Shown here: positions 1 through 8,678 of the stretch, piece after piece | Layout: every line of letters starts with the position of its first letter | How positions within the stretch are numbered: the first letter of the stretch is position 1 | Notes under the pieces: generated by a model | Databases searched by the model: none | What the model was told of the DNA's origin: nothing | The model's input: only the letters and a program-made list of their open reading frames with translations | Translations under genes and position numbers: made by a program | Assembly: GCF_014840935.1 (NCBI RefSeq) | Contig: NZ_CP062005.1 | Span: forward strand, 1,798,001 to 1,862,000 | Length of the DNA stretch: 64,000 nucleotides | DNA from: Halomonas sp. YLGW01 | GTDB lineage: Bacteria; Pseudomonadota; Gammaproteobacteria; Pseudomonadales; Halomonadaceae | Direction: 5' to 3'

Positions 1-863
1 CATAGGTGACGCATGGCAGGACGCTACGAGCTCTCCGATCAAAGCTGGGAGATGATTAAGGACATCGTCTCGCCCCCCCAACCAATGGGTCGCCCTCGCC
101 GAGATGACCGCCAAGTGCTGAACGGGATCTTCTGGATCCTGTGCTCAGGCGCCAAATGGCGCGACCTCCCGGAACGGTATGGGCCTTGGAAGACGGTCTA
201 TGACCGGTTTCGGCAGTGGCGAGACGATGGCACCTTCGAGGCTATCCTGAATCGGCTACATCTCAAGCTACGGGAAGATGGGCTGATGGATTTGGATACC
301 TGGATGGTCGATTCCGCCTCGATCCGGGCCACGCGGGCTGCCTCTGGAGGCGGCAAAAAGGGGGATCGAAAGAACCTGTAGACCATGCGCTGGGGCGCAG
401 CCGAGGCGGCCTGACCACCAAGATCCACATGCTTTGCGATCGGCATGGCTGGCCACTAACGTTCACCGTGTCGCCGGGGCAGAATTCGGATACCCGCCAC
501 TTTATTCCCACCATGGAGCACGTCCATTTGCCTGGGCGAGTGGGACGACCACGTAAACGTTGCCGATACATCGTGGCGGACAAAGGCTACGACAGTGATT
601 CCCTCCGCCGGTACTGCGACCGCCACCGGATGAAGTCGATCATTGCCAGACGCAAAATGCACCGAAAGCCGCGGCCGGGGGCGTCCAGGGGATTTGACAA
701 GCCTCGCTACCGGGAAAGGAACGTCATCGAGCGCTGCATCGGCTGGATCAAGGAATTACGCCGAGTCTGCACGCGCTATGACAAGCTCGCCAGCAGTTTC
801 AAGGCGATGGTATGCCTGGCCTGCATAGACCGTTGTTTGCGTGCAGACTTTTCAGACAGAACC
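1..863 (+). mobile_element. IS5-family (IS427-like) element, left end outside the window
   Basis: The element holds two overlapping transposase frames and ends at 863 in a terminal sequence of the type ACTTTTCAGACAGAACC, the usual right end of IS427-group IS5 elements. The left inverted repeat is not in the window, so it begins at or just before base 1. A minus-strand relic of a related element starts at 50801 with the mirror sequence GGTTCTGTCTGATAAGT. An IS630 element sits in the TA that directly follows base 863. Family assignment is secure; subgroup is from recall of the group. Confidence 0.85.
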
Positions 864-866
864 TAG
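13..866 (+). CDS. IS5-family transposase made by -1 frameshift (two frames)
   Basis: Two frames make one DDE transposase. Frame 1 (13-381) carries the DUF4096-like N-terminal domain (YELSDQSWEMIKDIV...) and the first catalytic Asp region (WMVDSASIRA). The second frame ends at 866 and carries the DDE_Tnp_1 C-terminal part (LTTKIHMLCDRHG, ADKGYDSD, ERCIGWIKELRR). The frames join around 350-365 at an A5G5 run (GGCAAAAAGGGGGATC), a typical slippery site for programmed -1 frameshifting in this group; the fused product would be about 280 aa. The start at 13 is ATG. No internal stop other than the programmed shift is visible, so the transposase could be functional if the left end is intact outside the window. 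Confidence 0.82.
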
Positions 867-2069
867 TGTGGCGTCTCACAAGTAGGCAATATAAATATAG
901 TCTATCCTGATACCTGAATTCCGCGCTATTGCTGGAGGTATCATGGCCAAGCGAGGTCGGCCTGCCACCCAGATAACCGTCACAGACGATCAGCTGGCTG
1001 AGCTGAATCGGCGAGTAGCCGCTCGGAAAGGGGCTGCCGATGAGCGGCTTCGCGCCTTGATCATATTGGGTTGCAAAGACGGTGAGCCTGGCACGTCTAT
1101 TGGCAAGCGATTGGGCATCACTGCACAAACGGTCTCGAAGTGGCGTCGTCGCTTTGCTGACTATGGCCTGGACGGCCTGAATGATGAAGTTCGTAGTGGC
1201 CGTCCGCGATCAATTTCCGACGACATGGTTCAGGAAGTCATTGATCGGGTCCGCCATGAAAAGCCTGAAGATGCCAGCCACTGGAGCACGCGCTCCATGA
1301 GCAAAGTGACAGGGGTTTCCCCGGCCAGTGTGCATCGTATATGGCGGGCTTTCGGCCTCAAACCCCACATGGAAAAGACGTTCAAGCTGTCTACTGATCC
1401 GGCTTTCGTCGACAAAGTGCATGACGTCGTCGGTCTCTATATGGATCCTCCTGACCGGGCGATCGTCCTGTCGGTTGACGAAAAGAGCCAGATTCAGGCA
1501 CTTAACCGTACCCAACCAGGCTTACCGTTGACCTTTGGGCAGCCCGAGACCCGTACCCACGACTATAAGCGTCATGGTACGACCTCGTTATTTGCTGCAC
1601 TGGATATTGCGACAGGTGAAGTCATTGGTCGCCTCAAGCGGCGGCACCGCAGTGCGGAGTTTCTTGAGTTCCTCAACGCCATCGACCGGTCAGTGCCAGC
1701 GGATCTCGATGTCCACCTCATCCTGGACAACTATGGAACACACAAGACCGATAAGGTGAAGGCTTGGTTGACGGAGAGGCCCCGCTATCATGTTCATTTC
1801 ACGCCAACGTCAGCATCATGGTTGAATCTGGTAGAGCGATTCTTTTCCACGATCAGCGAGAGGTGGATCAAGCGTCAGGCGCACACCAGCGTAAAGGACT
1901 TGGAGGATTCCATCCGTCACTACCTGACGGTCTATAACGAGAACCCCAAGCCTTTCCAATGGCGGAAAACCGCTGACGAGATAGTGGCGTCGGTGGGTCG
2001 AGCAGCATCAGCTCTTGATCGTCGCACCGACAAGCCAGATTAATTATGCGAACTTGAGAATCGCCACAC
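866..2069 (+). mobile_element. IS630-family element with TA target duplication
   Basis: The ends are inverted repeats beginning GTGTGGCG at 866 and ending CGCCACAC at 2069, each flanked by TA (864-865 and 2070-2071). IS630/Tc1-mariner elements duplicate TA, so insertion and boundaries agree. It landed in the TA directly after the right end of the IS5 element. One intact transposase lies inside. Confidence 0.88.
943..2043 (+). CDS. IS630-family transposase
   Basis: The 366-aa protein starts with a helix-turn-helix region ([22 protein letters not shown], about residues 50-70), followed by a second HTH-like stretch and a DDE_3 catalytic domain. The acidic triad is visible as [10 protein letters not shown], the DNYGTHK motif and a later Glu in [10 protein letters not shown]. 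Length and arrangement match intact IS630 transposases. It starts at ATG after a GGAGGT ribosome site. There is no frameshift, so this is probably an active copy. It cuts and pastes the surrounding element and has no host role. Confidence 0.9.
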   Translation: MAKRGRPATQITVTDDQLAELNRRVAARKGAADERLRALIILGCKDGEPGTSIGKRLGITAQTVSKWRRRFADYGLDGLNDEVRSGRPRSISDDMVQEVIDRVRHEKPEDASHWSTRSMSKVTGVSPASVHRIWRAFGLKPHMEKTFKLSTDPAFVDKVHDVVGLYMDPPDRAIVLSVDEKSQIQALNRTQPGLPLTFGQPETRTHDYKRHGTTSLFAALDIATGEVIGRLKRRHRSAEFLEFLNAIDRSVPADLDVHLILDNYGTHKTDKVKAWLTERPRYHVHFTPTSASWLNLVERFFSTISERWIKRQAHTSVKDLEDSIRHYLTVYNENPKPFQWRKTADEIVASVGRAASALDRRTDKPD

Positions 2070-2079
2070 TAGTTGTTTA

Positions 2080-3076
2080 GTCCCGGAGTGTAATGGTCCA
2101 TGGTACGAACCATTGTCCGAGGAGGATCCATGGCTCAAGTACTTCACCAACGCGCCAAGACCACGCACCCCATCCGAGAAGACATACAGCGATCGTCAGC
2201 TTCGGTCGCGGAGTTGAGCCGGCGTTACAACCTCAACCCCAAAACAGTCCGCAAATGGCGTCGTCGTACGTCTGTCCAGGATGAGCGTATGGGGCCTAAA
2301 CAGCCGAGCTCCACGTCGCTGTCAGGCCTCGAGGAAGCCGCAGCGGTGACCTTTCGGCGCACCACCTGGCTTCCGTTAGATGACTGCCTCTTTGCGTTGC
2401 AGCGCTTCATCCCTCACCTGACGCGTTCCAGCTTGCATCGGCTGTATAAACGCCACGACATCAGCCAGCTACCGCGTCAACTTGACGAAAAGCCGAGTAC
2501 GTCGTCCTTCAAGCGTTACCCGATCGGTTACCTACACATGGACATCTGTGAGGTCCGCACCGGAGAAGGCAAGGCCTATCTATTCGTGGCCGTTGATCGA
2601 ACCTCCAAGTTCGTACATGCCCGGCTCTATCGCAAGGCTCAGCGAGAACAGGCGGCTGAGTTCCTCGAAGATACCCTTCAGCAGCTGCCGTATCGGGTTC
2701 ATACCGTACTGACAGATAACGGCGCGCAATTCGCCAAACGCCCAGGAACTGAAGCCTATAAGCCGCACCGGTTCGACGTGGTATGTCATCGACACGGCAT
2801 TGAGCACCGTCTGACGCGGCCGTTCCATCCTTGGACCAACGGGCAGGTTGAGCGGATGAACCGCACGATCAAGGAAGCGACGATACGAAACTTCCATTAT
2901 GCCACCTTGGAGGCGCTCAGCTCCCATCTGAAGGACTACCTATGGGCCTATAACACTGCTCGGCCATTACGGGCGCTGAAAGGTAAAACGCCCGTTGGTT
3001 TCATTATTGAACGCTGGCAGGATGAGCCCGAAAGATTTCATAACAGTCCTGACCACTACTTCCCGGGACCATACAC
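2080..3076 (+). mobile_element. IS481-family element
   Basis: One transposase gene lies between imperfect inverted ends: TGTAATGGTCC near 2089 and GGACCATACA near 3075. A relic with the same left end (CCCGGAGTGTAATGGTCC) and the same start of the transposase lies at 23475-23545, which helps to place the left boundary. The right end abuts an IS3 element whose own left inverted repeat is missing, so this element, or a later deletion, removed the first 35-40 bases of the IS3. Boundary error is perhaps 10 bases on the left. Confidence 0.75.
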
Positions 3077-3080
3077 CTAA
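2130..3080 (+). CDS. IS481-family transposase
   Basis: The protein is 316 aa when started at the ATG at 2130, which follows GAGGAGGATCC; an upstream in-frame ATG at 2100 has no such ribosome site. The N-terminus has an HTH (SVAELSRRYNLNPKTVRKWRRR). The core is an rve-type DDE integrase domain: YLHMDICEVRTGEGK with the first Asp, VLTDNGAQF with the second, and WTNGQVERMNRTIKEA with the Glu. Length and motif order fit IS481. The last residues (GPYT) are encoded in the right terminal repeat, normal for compact ISs. Probably intact. Confidence 0.85.
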   Translation: MAQVLHQRAKTTHPIREDIQRSSASVAELSRRYNLNPKTVRKWRRRTSVQDERMGPKQPSSTSLSGLEEAAAVTFRRTTWLPLDDCLFALQRFIPHLTRSSLHRLYKRHDISQLPRQLDEKPSTSSFKRYPIGYLHMDICEVRTGEGKAYLFVAVDRTSKFVHARLYRKAQREQAAEFLEDTLQQLPYRVHTVLTDNGAQFAKRPGTEAYKPHRFDVVCHRHGIEHRLTRPFHPWTNGQVERMNRTIKEATIRNFHYATLEALSSHLKDYLWAYNTARPLRALKGKTPVGFIIERWQDEPERFHNSPDHYFPGPYT

Positions 3081-3111
3081 GCTCTGATCATTCCGACAGG
3101 AGAGCCCGATC

Positions 3112-3399
3112 ATGAGCAGAAAACGCAGGCAATACAGCGCCGACTTCAAGGCCAAGGTAGCCCTCGCCGCCCTCAAGGGTGACGAGACCACGTCGGAGAT
3201 CGCTGCCCGCTTCGAGATCCATCCGACCATGGTGAGCCAGTGGAAACGCGAGTTACTAGACAACGCCACCGGCGTCTTCGAGGGCAAGGGCGATGGCAAG
3301 GCGGCCCAGAAGACCCAGGAAGAGATCGACACGCTTTACCGTGAAATCGGCAAGCTGACGGTGGAACGCGACTTTTTGTCACGCAGGCTCGATCGTTGA
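3112..3399 (+). CDS. IS3-family transposase OrfA (HTH subunit)
   Basis: 95 aa with a classic HTH_Tnp_1 domain (YSADFKAKVALAALKGDETTSEIAARFEIHP..VSQWKRELL) and a C-terminal leucine-zipper-like stretch (EEIDTLYREIGKLTVERDFL). It starts at ATG after GACAGGAGAGCCCGATC. The stop overlaps the TTG start of OrfB (TTGA). The run ACTTTTTG just upstream is a possible slip site for making the OrfAB fusion. Confidence 0.85.
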   Translation: MSRKRRQYSADFKAKVALAALKGDETTSEIAARFEIHPTMVSQWKRELLDNATGVFEGKGDGKAAQKTQEEIDTLYREIGKLTVERDFLSRRLDR

Positions 3400-4247
3400 G
3401 CCGGGCCCAGCGCCTGGCACTGGTCGAGCCGCAGGCGCCCGACATCAGTCTCCGACGCCAGTGCCGATTGCTCGGTATCAGTCGTTCCTCGGTGTACTAC
3501 CGGCGCAAGGAACTGCGAGCCTATGACCTGGAGCTGATGCGCCTGATCGACGAGGAACACCTGCGCACGCCGGTCTATGGATCACGGCGGATGAGGACTC
3601 ATCTCAACCGTCTGGGCCACCCGGTGAACCGCAAGCGCGTCCAGCGGCTGATGCGCCAGATGGGGCTTCAGGCGGTGTACCCACGGCCACGCACCAGCCG
3701 GCCTGGGGAAGGCCATCGGATCTACCCGTACCTGCTGCGGGGGCGGGTCATCGATCGCCCCAATCAGGTGTGGGCGACCGATGTGACCTATATCCCCATG
3801 GCTCGCGGGTTCATGTACCTGGTGGCCATCATGGACTGGTGTAGCCGCCGTGTGCTGGCCTGGCGAGTATCGAACACCCTGGATACGGACTTTTGCATCG
3901 ACGCCCTGGAGGATGCCCTAGCGCGCCATGGGCCGCCCGAGATTTTCAACTCGGATCAAGGCTGCCAGTTCACCAGCCAGGCCTTCACCGAGGTGCTGGA
4001 GGCCCATGATGTCCGGATCAGCATGGACGGCAAGGGCTGTTACCAAGACAACATCTTCGTCGAACGGCTGTGGCGCAGCGTGAAGTACGAGTGTGTCTAC
4101 CTGAAGGCTTTCGTGGATGGCGCTCACCTGCGTGAGGACCTGAAGCGTTACTTCACCTGGTTCAACAAGGAGCGGCCCCACCAGGGGCTGGACGATGCAA
4201 CACCCGATGAGGTGTACTTCGATCAACCACTGACCCAGGCGGCCTGA
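3396..4247 (+). CDS. IS3-family transposase OrfB (DDE integrase)
   Basis: 283 aa containing an HTH_21-like region (YGSRRMRTHLNRLGHPVNRKRVQRLMRQMGL) and the rve domain. The DDE triad is seen in WATDVTYIP, FNSDQGCQFTS and FVERLWRSVKYE. It is frame-shifted against OrfA and overlaps it by four bases. The coding frame is intact; only the left end of the element is damaged. Confidence 0.87.
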   Translation: MSRAQRLALVEPQAPDISLRRQCRLLGISRSSVYYRRKELRAYDLELMRLIDEEHLRTPVYGSRRMRTHLNRLGHPVNRKRVQRLMRQMGLQAVYPRPRTSRPGEGHRIYPYLLRGRVIDRPNQVWATDVTYIPMARGFMYLVAIMDWCSRRVLAWRVSNTLDTDFCIDALEDALARHGPPEIFNSDQGCQFTSQAFTEVLEAHDVRISMDGKGCYQDNIFVERLWRSVKYECVYLKAFVDGAHLREDLKRYFTWFNKERPHQGLDDATPDEVYFDQPLTQAA

Positions 4248-4315
4248 CGCCTGATGACAACCCGGTCAGAGCTTAGCTCGCCTGTCAGGTGGTCCAGTGA
4301 ATGGGGTCCACTTCA

Positions 4316-4560
4316 CTTACCACCCCGCCCGCATTGGGCGAGGGTTCACGCGGTGGTTATGCTGAAAGCTCAAACACAAGCTGCTGCAGGTCATGCACGA
4401 GCGTAACCAGGAGAGAAGCTCTCTGGACGCATCGAGCTGGATGACACCTACCTGTGCGTTGAACGGCCGGGAAAGCGCGGTCGCGCCGCTGAGCACCAGT
4501 TCCCGTTTGTGGCGGCCGTGCAAACCGATGAGGAGGGCCTCGTTCGGATTCGATGAGCGA
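4316..4560 (+). pseudogene. IS1595-family transposase relic
   Basis: Two short frames read KLKHKLLQVMHERNQER and then, after a frameshift near 4420, GRIELDDTYL, ERPGKRGRAAEHQFPFVAAV and QTDEEGLVRIR before a stop at about 4556. The D-D-x-Y-L-G-type catalytic motif followed by a G-K-R-G-R stretch and FVAAVQT is characteristic of IS1595 (DDE_Tnp_IS1595) transposases. The first part and most of the catalytic domain are gone. It is bounded on the left by the IS3 right end. Confidence 0.65.
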
Positions 4561-4657
4561 CATGGGCGTATCGTCCTGAGGTACCAGGCTCGGCGTACTA
4601 GGGACTCATCGCTCTTTCCACTAGACTGAGGGCCAACCATACAAGGCAGGTGAAGAT

Positions 4658-5059
4658 ATGTCCGTCCCATCGCCCCTCCTGAAAGACCTGACAGACTTGG
4701 CGACGCATAACGACGACATCGCCGTCCTATGGCTCTATGGCTCACGCGCCAAGGGCACCGCCACAGCAGGTAGCGACTATGACCTAGCAGTGGCCTTTCA
4801 GACCTTCGAGAAAGACCCTCTGGAACGTCGTCTGCGTCCCGAGTTACTCGCCCAATCCTGGCAGGACGCATTGGGCATTGACGAAGGCCAAATCTCCATC
4901 ATCGATATTAACCTAGCGCCACTACCCTTGGCCCATGCGGTCATTCGAACTGGCCAGGTCATTCATACCAAAGATCAGCTTCGGCTTATTCGTGAGGAGC
5001 AGCGGATCACATCAATGTGGGAGATTGATTATCAATATCACCAACACCACTATGCTTGA
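4658..5059 (+). CDS. mntA: MNT-domain antitoxin (minimal nucleotidyltransferase), MntA-like
   Basis: 133 aa with the nucleotidyltransferase signature GSRAKGTATAGSDYDLAV (Gly28-Ser29, Asp40-x-Asp42) and a third likely acidic residue at Asp83 (ISIIDIN). In HEPN/MNT toxin-antitoxin modules this protein transfers AMP to a tyrosine of the partner HEPN RNase and so silences it. The partner follows 19 bases downstream. It starts at ATG after AAGGCAGGTGAAG. Length is usual for MntA. The pair is complete, unlike most of the other modules in this island, and may be functional. Confidence 0.85.
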   Translation: MSVPSPLLKDLTDLATHNDDIAVLWLYGSRAKGTATAGSDYDLAVAFQTFEKDPLERRLRPELLAQSWQDALGIDEGQISIIDINLAPLPLAHAVIRTGQVIHTKDQLRLIREEQRITSMWEIDYQYHQHHYA

Positions 5060-5078
5060 AAGGTAGAGCCTCATATAT

Positions 5079-5480
5079 ATGGAAACCGAATACGTTCAAG
5101 CCATGCGCGAGCACCTGGCAACCATCGCCGAAGAACTGGAATTGCTATACCAAGCAGAACACCAGCCTGGCGGCCTCAATGCACTGCTATACCGAGCCGC
5201 AGAACGCAATCTCCAGCTTTTAACAGAGGCCTGTATCGGCATCGCCAAGCAACGCCTGAAGTCCCTTGCCATGGTGGTTCCCAGTGATGCACGCCAGACC
5301 TTCCAAAAACTTCAGAGTCAGGGCTATGACAACAGCCACACACCATGGAACAAAGTCATAGGATTACGCAACGCACTCGTTCACGACTACCTAAACCTCG
5401 ATGCCGAGATCGTTAAAGGAATCATCCGAAACCGCGATTACCGCTCGCTGCTCGCCTTTGCCGAAGAACAGCTTCAGTGA
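5079..5480 (+). CDS. hepT: HEPN-domain RNase toxin, HepT-like
   Basis: 133 aa, all-helical, with the HEPN active-site motif R-x4-H followed by Tyr: GLRNALVHDYLNLD, where Arg97, His102 and Tyr104 fall at the expected spacing. Tyr104 is the residue modified by MntA in characterised pairs. HepT dimers cleave RNA (tRNA in the best studied case). The gene follows mntA directly and is probably co-transcribed. It starts at ATG after a weak AGGTAGAG site. Both toxin and antitoxin motifs are intact. Confidence 0.85.
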   Translation: METEYVQAMREHLATIAEELELLYQAEHQPGGLNALLYRAAERNLQLLTEACIGIAKQRLKSLAMVVPSDARQTFQKLQSQGYDNSHTPWNKVIGLRNALVHDYLNLDAEIVKGIIRNRDYRSLLAFAEEQLQ

Positions 5481-5518
5481 TTAGGACCCTACACCTAACT
5501 CGACAGTTGAAGGTCCAC

Positions 5519-5623
5519 ATGAACATCTTTGACGAACTCCAGACATCACTGCAGGAAGCCGTCGTCATTAAACAGGGCCAGGCCCACGCTAGTCGCGTCA
5601 CACGCACGGCGTGGGCCAGATGA
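5519..5623 (+). pseudogene. Truncated XRE-type antitoxin start
   Basis: A 34-codon frame (MNIFDELQTSLQEAVVIKQG...) begins at ATG after TTGAAGGTCCAC. It matches the beginning of XRE-family antitoxins partnered with RelE/HigB-type toxins, which start M-x-IF-E/D-E-L-x-x-S-L-x-E-A-V-x-I-K-x-G and continue into a helix-turn-helix. Here the frame ends after RVTRTAWAR, before the HTH, so only the leading segment survives. No RelE/HigB toxin frame is seen upstream. Recognition is from memory of the family. Confidence 0.5.
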
Positions 5624-6318
5624 AGTGGCGTAGGCCATCGCAGAGCACGCGGCCAGGTCGGAGCGCCCCGGCAAAGCGCCAGCGACTCCATCAAAATTGC
5701 ATCAGCCTCATGACTCCATTCGATGATTCCAAGACTATGCCAATCCTCACTAAGAGCTGCATGGCTCGCGGTCGAGCGACTCATCTTTAGGGCACTCTGA
5801 TTTCTTTCCTGCACTGCCGAACCGCTCACTGAAAAGTCGCTCCCCGACCTGCCGAGTCTTCTATCGTCATCGGCCGAAAAGCACCCAATGTCGCAGGTAT
5901 GGTCTTCTCCTGCCACCTCCCCTGCCCTGCCACTCTCGGTAATTCCTCGGATGCCAGCTTCACACGCACCACGGCAGTCTTCCCTTACGCCATCCAATGA
6001 TCGGGATGCCCATCGCCGAGATCAGCCAAGCACTGGAACAGGCGGCGGTTGCCAACGGCATCAAAGAACAGCACCATCCTCGCCCCCCGGATGGAGCACC
6101 CTGAGCTGCTCCATGGCGCATCGGATACTATCTGCCGCCGTGGGCTTGACCGGCCACGGCTCACTCAGCATATATCCTGCGGTCGCCTTTTCGAAGAGCT
6201 CCCATCTCGCCTTCGGCAAGCAGCCATAGGCCTCCGTCGTACCCGCCACGCAGGCCACTAGACTCGTGCGAAAGCCAACGTCTTACGCTCAACCGGTCAT
6301 GGCAACCGGGCCGTTGAT
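5624..6318. other. Region with no recognisable gene (decayed sequence)
   Basis: About 700 bases with open frames on both strands but none with a convincing start, ribosome site or recognisable motif. A minus-strand frame (5422-5997) runs antisense into hepT, and short frames at 6049-6261 match nothing I know. The GC content is similar to the neighbours, so this is probably decayed coding sequence left by earlier rearrangement. Confidence 0.4.
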
Positions 6319-7014
6319 TCACTGACGGTTTTTGTCGATCTCGCCCTGCAGGACCTGCATCAGATCCTCGATGCTGTGAATGCCCTGGGCATTTAGCGAC
6401 TGCTCCATGTCGAGGGGCTGTGCCTGTGTCGGGCGTGGCTTGCGGGGCATGTCACCCAGACGCCGAAAGCTCGCCTGAAAGGGCTCGAGCATGTCGGCGA
6501 TCTCCTCCTCGTCCAGCGCCTCCGAAGCGAACTCACCACCTAGAGCCTCCAGAAGCTCTTGGCCATATGCATCCTTCTCGCCGGCCGTTGCCGCCTTCAG
6601 GGCCGCATAGCCTCCAGTCCCACCGATATCCTCTGGCGGGCAGGCCATGGCGCCGTCGACCAGCCGCGGGCAAGGATTACTCTCCTCCAATCCCGTCGCT
6701 TCGACGACGATACGGTGTTCCCAACCGTCGCCGAAGTCGTATAGGTAGTGAAAGTTGCCACCCTTGGCGCGATCCGCCAGCGACTTCAACTTGGCGTTAC
6801 GTGCCAGCGCAATGGGTCGATCGCTCCACTCGTCCGACTCGCCGTAGTGGCGACCATTGCACTCGAACTCATAGAGATGGCAATCAGCCCAGCCCATCAC
6901 ATCCTGGATGAGCTGGTGCAGACGATGCAGGTTGATCTGCTCCGGCACCACCACACGGCGCCAGACCAGCGGGTCGGTATCCAGCAGTTCGATACGCAGG
7001 CGAATATCTGGCAC
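6319..7014 (-). CDS. Plasmid pRiA4b ORF-3-like protein
   Basis: 231 aa. The N-terminal 130 residues are the pRiA4b ORF-3 (IS1096 TnpR-like) domain: IRLRIELLDTDPLVWRRVVVP, then LHRLHQLIQDVMGWADCHLYEF, then FHYLYDFGDGWEHRIVVE. The C-terminal 100 residues are acidic and low in motifs. The family is common on plasmids and islands; its biochemical role is unknown to me. It is a lone gene reading leftward, starting at ATG. No partner is adjacent. Confidence 0.8.
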   Translation of the reverse strand: MPDIRLRIELLDTDPLVWRRVVVPEQINLHRLHQLIQDVMGWADCHLYEFECNGRHYGESDEWSDRPIALARNAKLKSLADRAKGGNFHYLYDFGDGWEHRIVVEATGLEESNPCPRLVDGAMACPPEDIGGTGGYAALKAATAGEKDAYGQELLEALGGEFASEALDEEEIADMLEPFQASFRRLGDMPRKPRPTQAQPLDMEQSLNAQGIHSIEDLMQVLQGEIDKNRQ

Positions 7015-7352
7015 AGCGACTCTCCAACGATCAATGTGTGGCCATGGTAGCGCAGGCTATCCACGAGTGGGCAGTGGCCCATCTCTTCAGCCCGGCCCAT
7101 AAACGATGACACCCGACAACATACATGGCCGGGTGTCATAAGATCGCTTTGCAATAAACCACTGTTTTCCTTGCTCATTTATGACAGGAGGAGGATTATC
7201 AAAATCGCCAACCTGCCCCACTCCCCCATGCTAGTGCCTTTCGTGGGTTATGGCGCCAGTAACGGCGTTTTGATGGCTCTTCGTCGCTGGTTGTGAAATT
7301 CACCACCTGACCTGGGCCAGGATATGGCCTCCACTTAGACAGGAGGTATGGC
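7015..7352. other. Intergenic region with an IS end
   Basis: The right part (about 7272-7320) contains GGCTCTTCGTCGCTGGTTGT, which resembles the terminal repeat of ISL3-family elements, followed 35 bases later by a ribosome site and the truncated frame at 7353. The left part should carry the promoter of the pRiA4b-like gene, but no clear -35/-10 pair stood out. Confidence 0.4.
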
Positions 7353-7424
7353 ATGGTCGACACCCAGATTCGGACCCTCGGCCTGGACCTGGAGGCGCCT
7401 TGGGTGCTATCGGGCCCTCTCTAA
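7353..7424 (+). pseudogene. ISL3-family transposase start, truncated
   Basis: A 23-codon frame (MVDTQIRTLGLDLEAPWVLS) behind a perfect AGGAGG site. ISL3-type transposases often begin with a short lead followed by LGL-x-L-x-x-PW-x-V, which this matches. An ISL3-like terminal repeat lies just upstream. The frame ends after 23 codons, and the rest of the element is missing. Confidence 0.45.
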
Positions 7425-7589
7425 AGGCTGGGCTTTCTCGATACGCTCGAGCCTCTTGGCGTCGTGAGTCGCTTCCCAAATATCCATCTTTTGCTGAAGG
7501 CTCAGCCAGAACTGCGCAGTATTGCCGAACACACGAGAGAACATCAGCGCGGTATCAGCTGTCACTGCTCTCTTATTACGGCAAAGCTC
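7407..7589 (-). pseudogene. higA: HigA-type antitoxin, N-terminus removed by IS30
   Basis: The minus-strand frame reads AELCRNKRAVTADTALMFS, then FGNTAQFWLSLQQKMDIWEA. This is the C-terminal half of the HigA/VapI XRE antitoxin family (N-G-K-R-x-V-T-x-D-T-A-L, then W-L-x-L-Q-x-x-x-D-x-W-x-A). The helix-turn-helix N-terminus would lie to the right, where the IS30 left end begins at 7590. It is not found on the far side of the IS30 either, so it was deleted. No HigB toxin is visible. Non-functional. Confidence 0.7.
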
Positions 7590-8678
7590 GGCGGTCTCAA
7601 TGACCAAGTGCAACACGTGACCCATCAGGTACGGTGTTTCCATGAACCACTGCTATCGCCATCTTTCTGCTGAAGACCGAGCCGCCATCATGATGATGAG
7701 AGCGACTCACTCGATCCGAGCTATCGCCCATCATCTGGGCCGTGCACCGAGTACCGTGTCGCGAGAAATCGCTCGCCACTCCATCAATGGCTACGATGCT
7801 AGCCTCGCAGGCTACCGGGCTCGCCTGACACGCCATCGGCCCCGTCGGCGTCCCAAGCTGCACCCCGACGGGGAGTTGTTTGAAGTCGTGGTCCATCTGC
7901 TGCGCAAGTACTGGTCACCGCAACAGATAGCCCGCACACTGAAGCGCATGTCTCCCAACGATTCACGTCGACAGGTCTCGCACGAGGCCATCTACAACGC
8001 GCTCTATGTGATGCCCCGCGGCAGCCTCAAAAAGGAACTCATCACCTGCCTGCGACAAGGCAACGGCAAACGCCGGCCACGAAGTCGTGGCACGGATCGG
8101 CGCAACCAGATTCCCGATCTGGTCAGCATCCACGCGCGACCGCCTGAGGTCGAAGATCGTTTGATGCCTGGCCACTGGGAAGGCGATCTCATCATCGGTG
8201 CCAACAATCGCTCTGCCGTCGGTAGGCTGGTGGAACGCACCACGCGATTGGTGATTCTGGCGAAAGTGGATGGCACCACTGCCACCGCAGCGGCCGTTGG
8301 CTTCAGCGACAAGCTAAACGAGGTGCCGCGATCGCTGCGCTTGTCCATGACCTACGATCAGGGCAGAGAGATGGTGAAACATGCCGAAATCACCCAGAAG
8401 ACCGGCACGGCGATCTACTTCGCTGACCCGCATAGCCCCTGGCAGCGAGGTTCGAACGAGAACACCAACGGGCTGTTGCGGCAGTATCTGCCAAAGGGCA
8501 CGGATCTCTCCGTCTACAGCCAGGAAGAGCTCGACGAGATCGCCGACTCACTGAACACACGGCCTCGCCAGACACTGGACTGGCGAACCCCACTGGAAGT
8601 CTACGCCGAGGTGCTCAAGAAATCCGTCGGCGGTCCGAGCACCCTTCAATAGCGTTGCGCTTGGAACTTGAGACCGCC
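7590..8678 (+). mobile_element. IS30-family element, complete
   Basis: The terminal inverted repeats match well: GGCGGTCTCAATGACCAAGT at 7590 and, on the other strand, GGCGGTCTCAAGTTCCAAGC ending at 8678. The length of 1089 bp and the single transposase are typical. The left side interrupts a higA relic and the right side an abiEi relic, genes that were never contiguous, so a deletion accompanied or followed insertion. Relics of related IS30 copies are at about 46005-46316 and 47727-47868. Confidence 0.88.
7642..8652 (+). CDS. IS30-family transposase
   Basis: 336 aa. The N-terminal HTH_38 domain (YRHLSAEDRAAIMMMR, IRAIAHHLGRAPSTVSREI) is followed by an rve-type DDE domain with MPGHWEGDLIIG (first Asp), MTYDQGREM (second Asp) and WQRGSNENTNGLLRQYLPKG (Glu and the IS30 signature). 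No stop or frameshift. Starts at ATG. Probably functional. Confidence 0.9.
   Translation: MNHCYRHLSAEDRAAIMMMRATHSIRAIAHHLGRAPSTVSREIARHSINGYDASLAGYRARLTRHRPRRRPKLHPDGELFEVVVHLLRKYWSPQQIARTLKRMSPNDSRRQVSHEAIYNALYVMPRGSLKKELITCLRQGNGKRRPRSRGTDRRNQIPDLVSIHARPPEVEDRLMPGHWEGDLIIGANNRSAVGRLVERTTRLVILAKVDGTTATAAAVGFSDKLNEVPRSLRLSMTYDQGREMVKHAEITQKTGTAIYFADPHSPWQRGSNENTNGLLRQYLPKGTDLSVYSQEELDEIADSLNTRPRQTLDWRTPLEVYAEVLKKSVGGPSTLQ

Larger units (their letters stand above)
3076..4315 (+). mobile_element. IS3-family element, left end lost
   Basis: Two overlapping frames encode an OrfA/OrfB transposase. The right terminal repeat ends GGGGTCCACTTCA at 4315, nearly the same as the right ends of the two other IS3 copies (at 9194 and 19293). 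The left terminal repeat seen in those copies (TGAAGTGGTCCCCGAATTTC) is absent: the sequence begins inside the element at CTAAGCTCTGATCA, directly against the IS481 element. It cannot transpose alone without its left end. Its proteins differ from the other two copies at many positions, so it is a related but separate element. Confidence 0.82.

Noticed and set aside
5422-5997. 191-codon minus-strand frame
   Set aside because: It runs antisense through the end of hepT, has no ribosome site and no recognisable motif; probably chance in GC-rich sequence.
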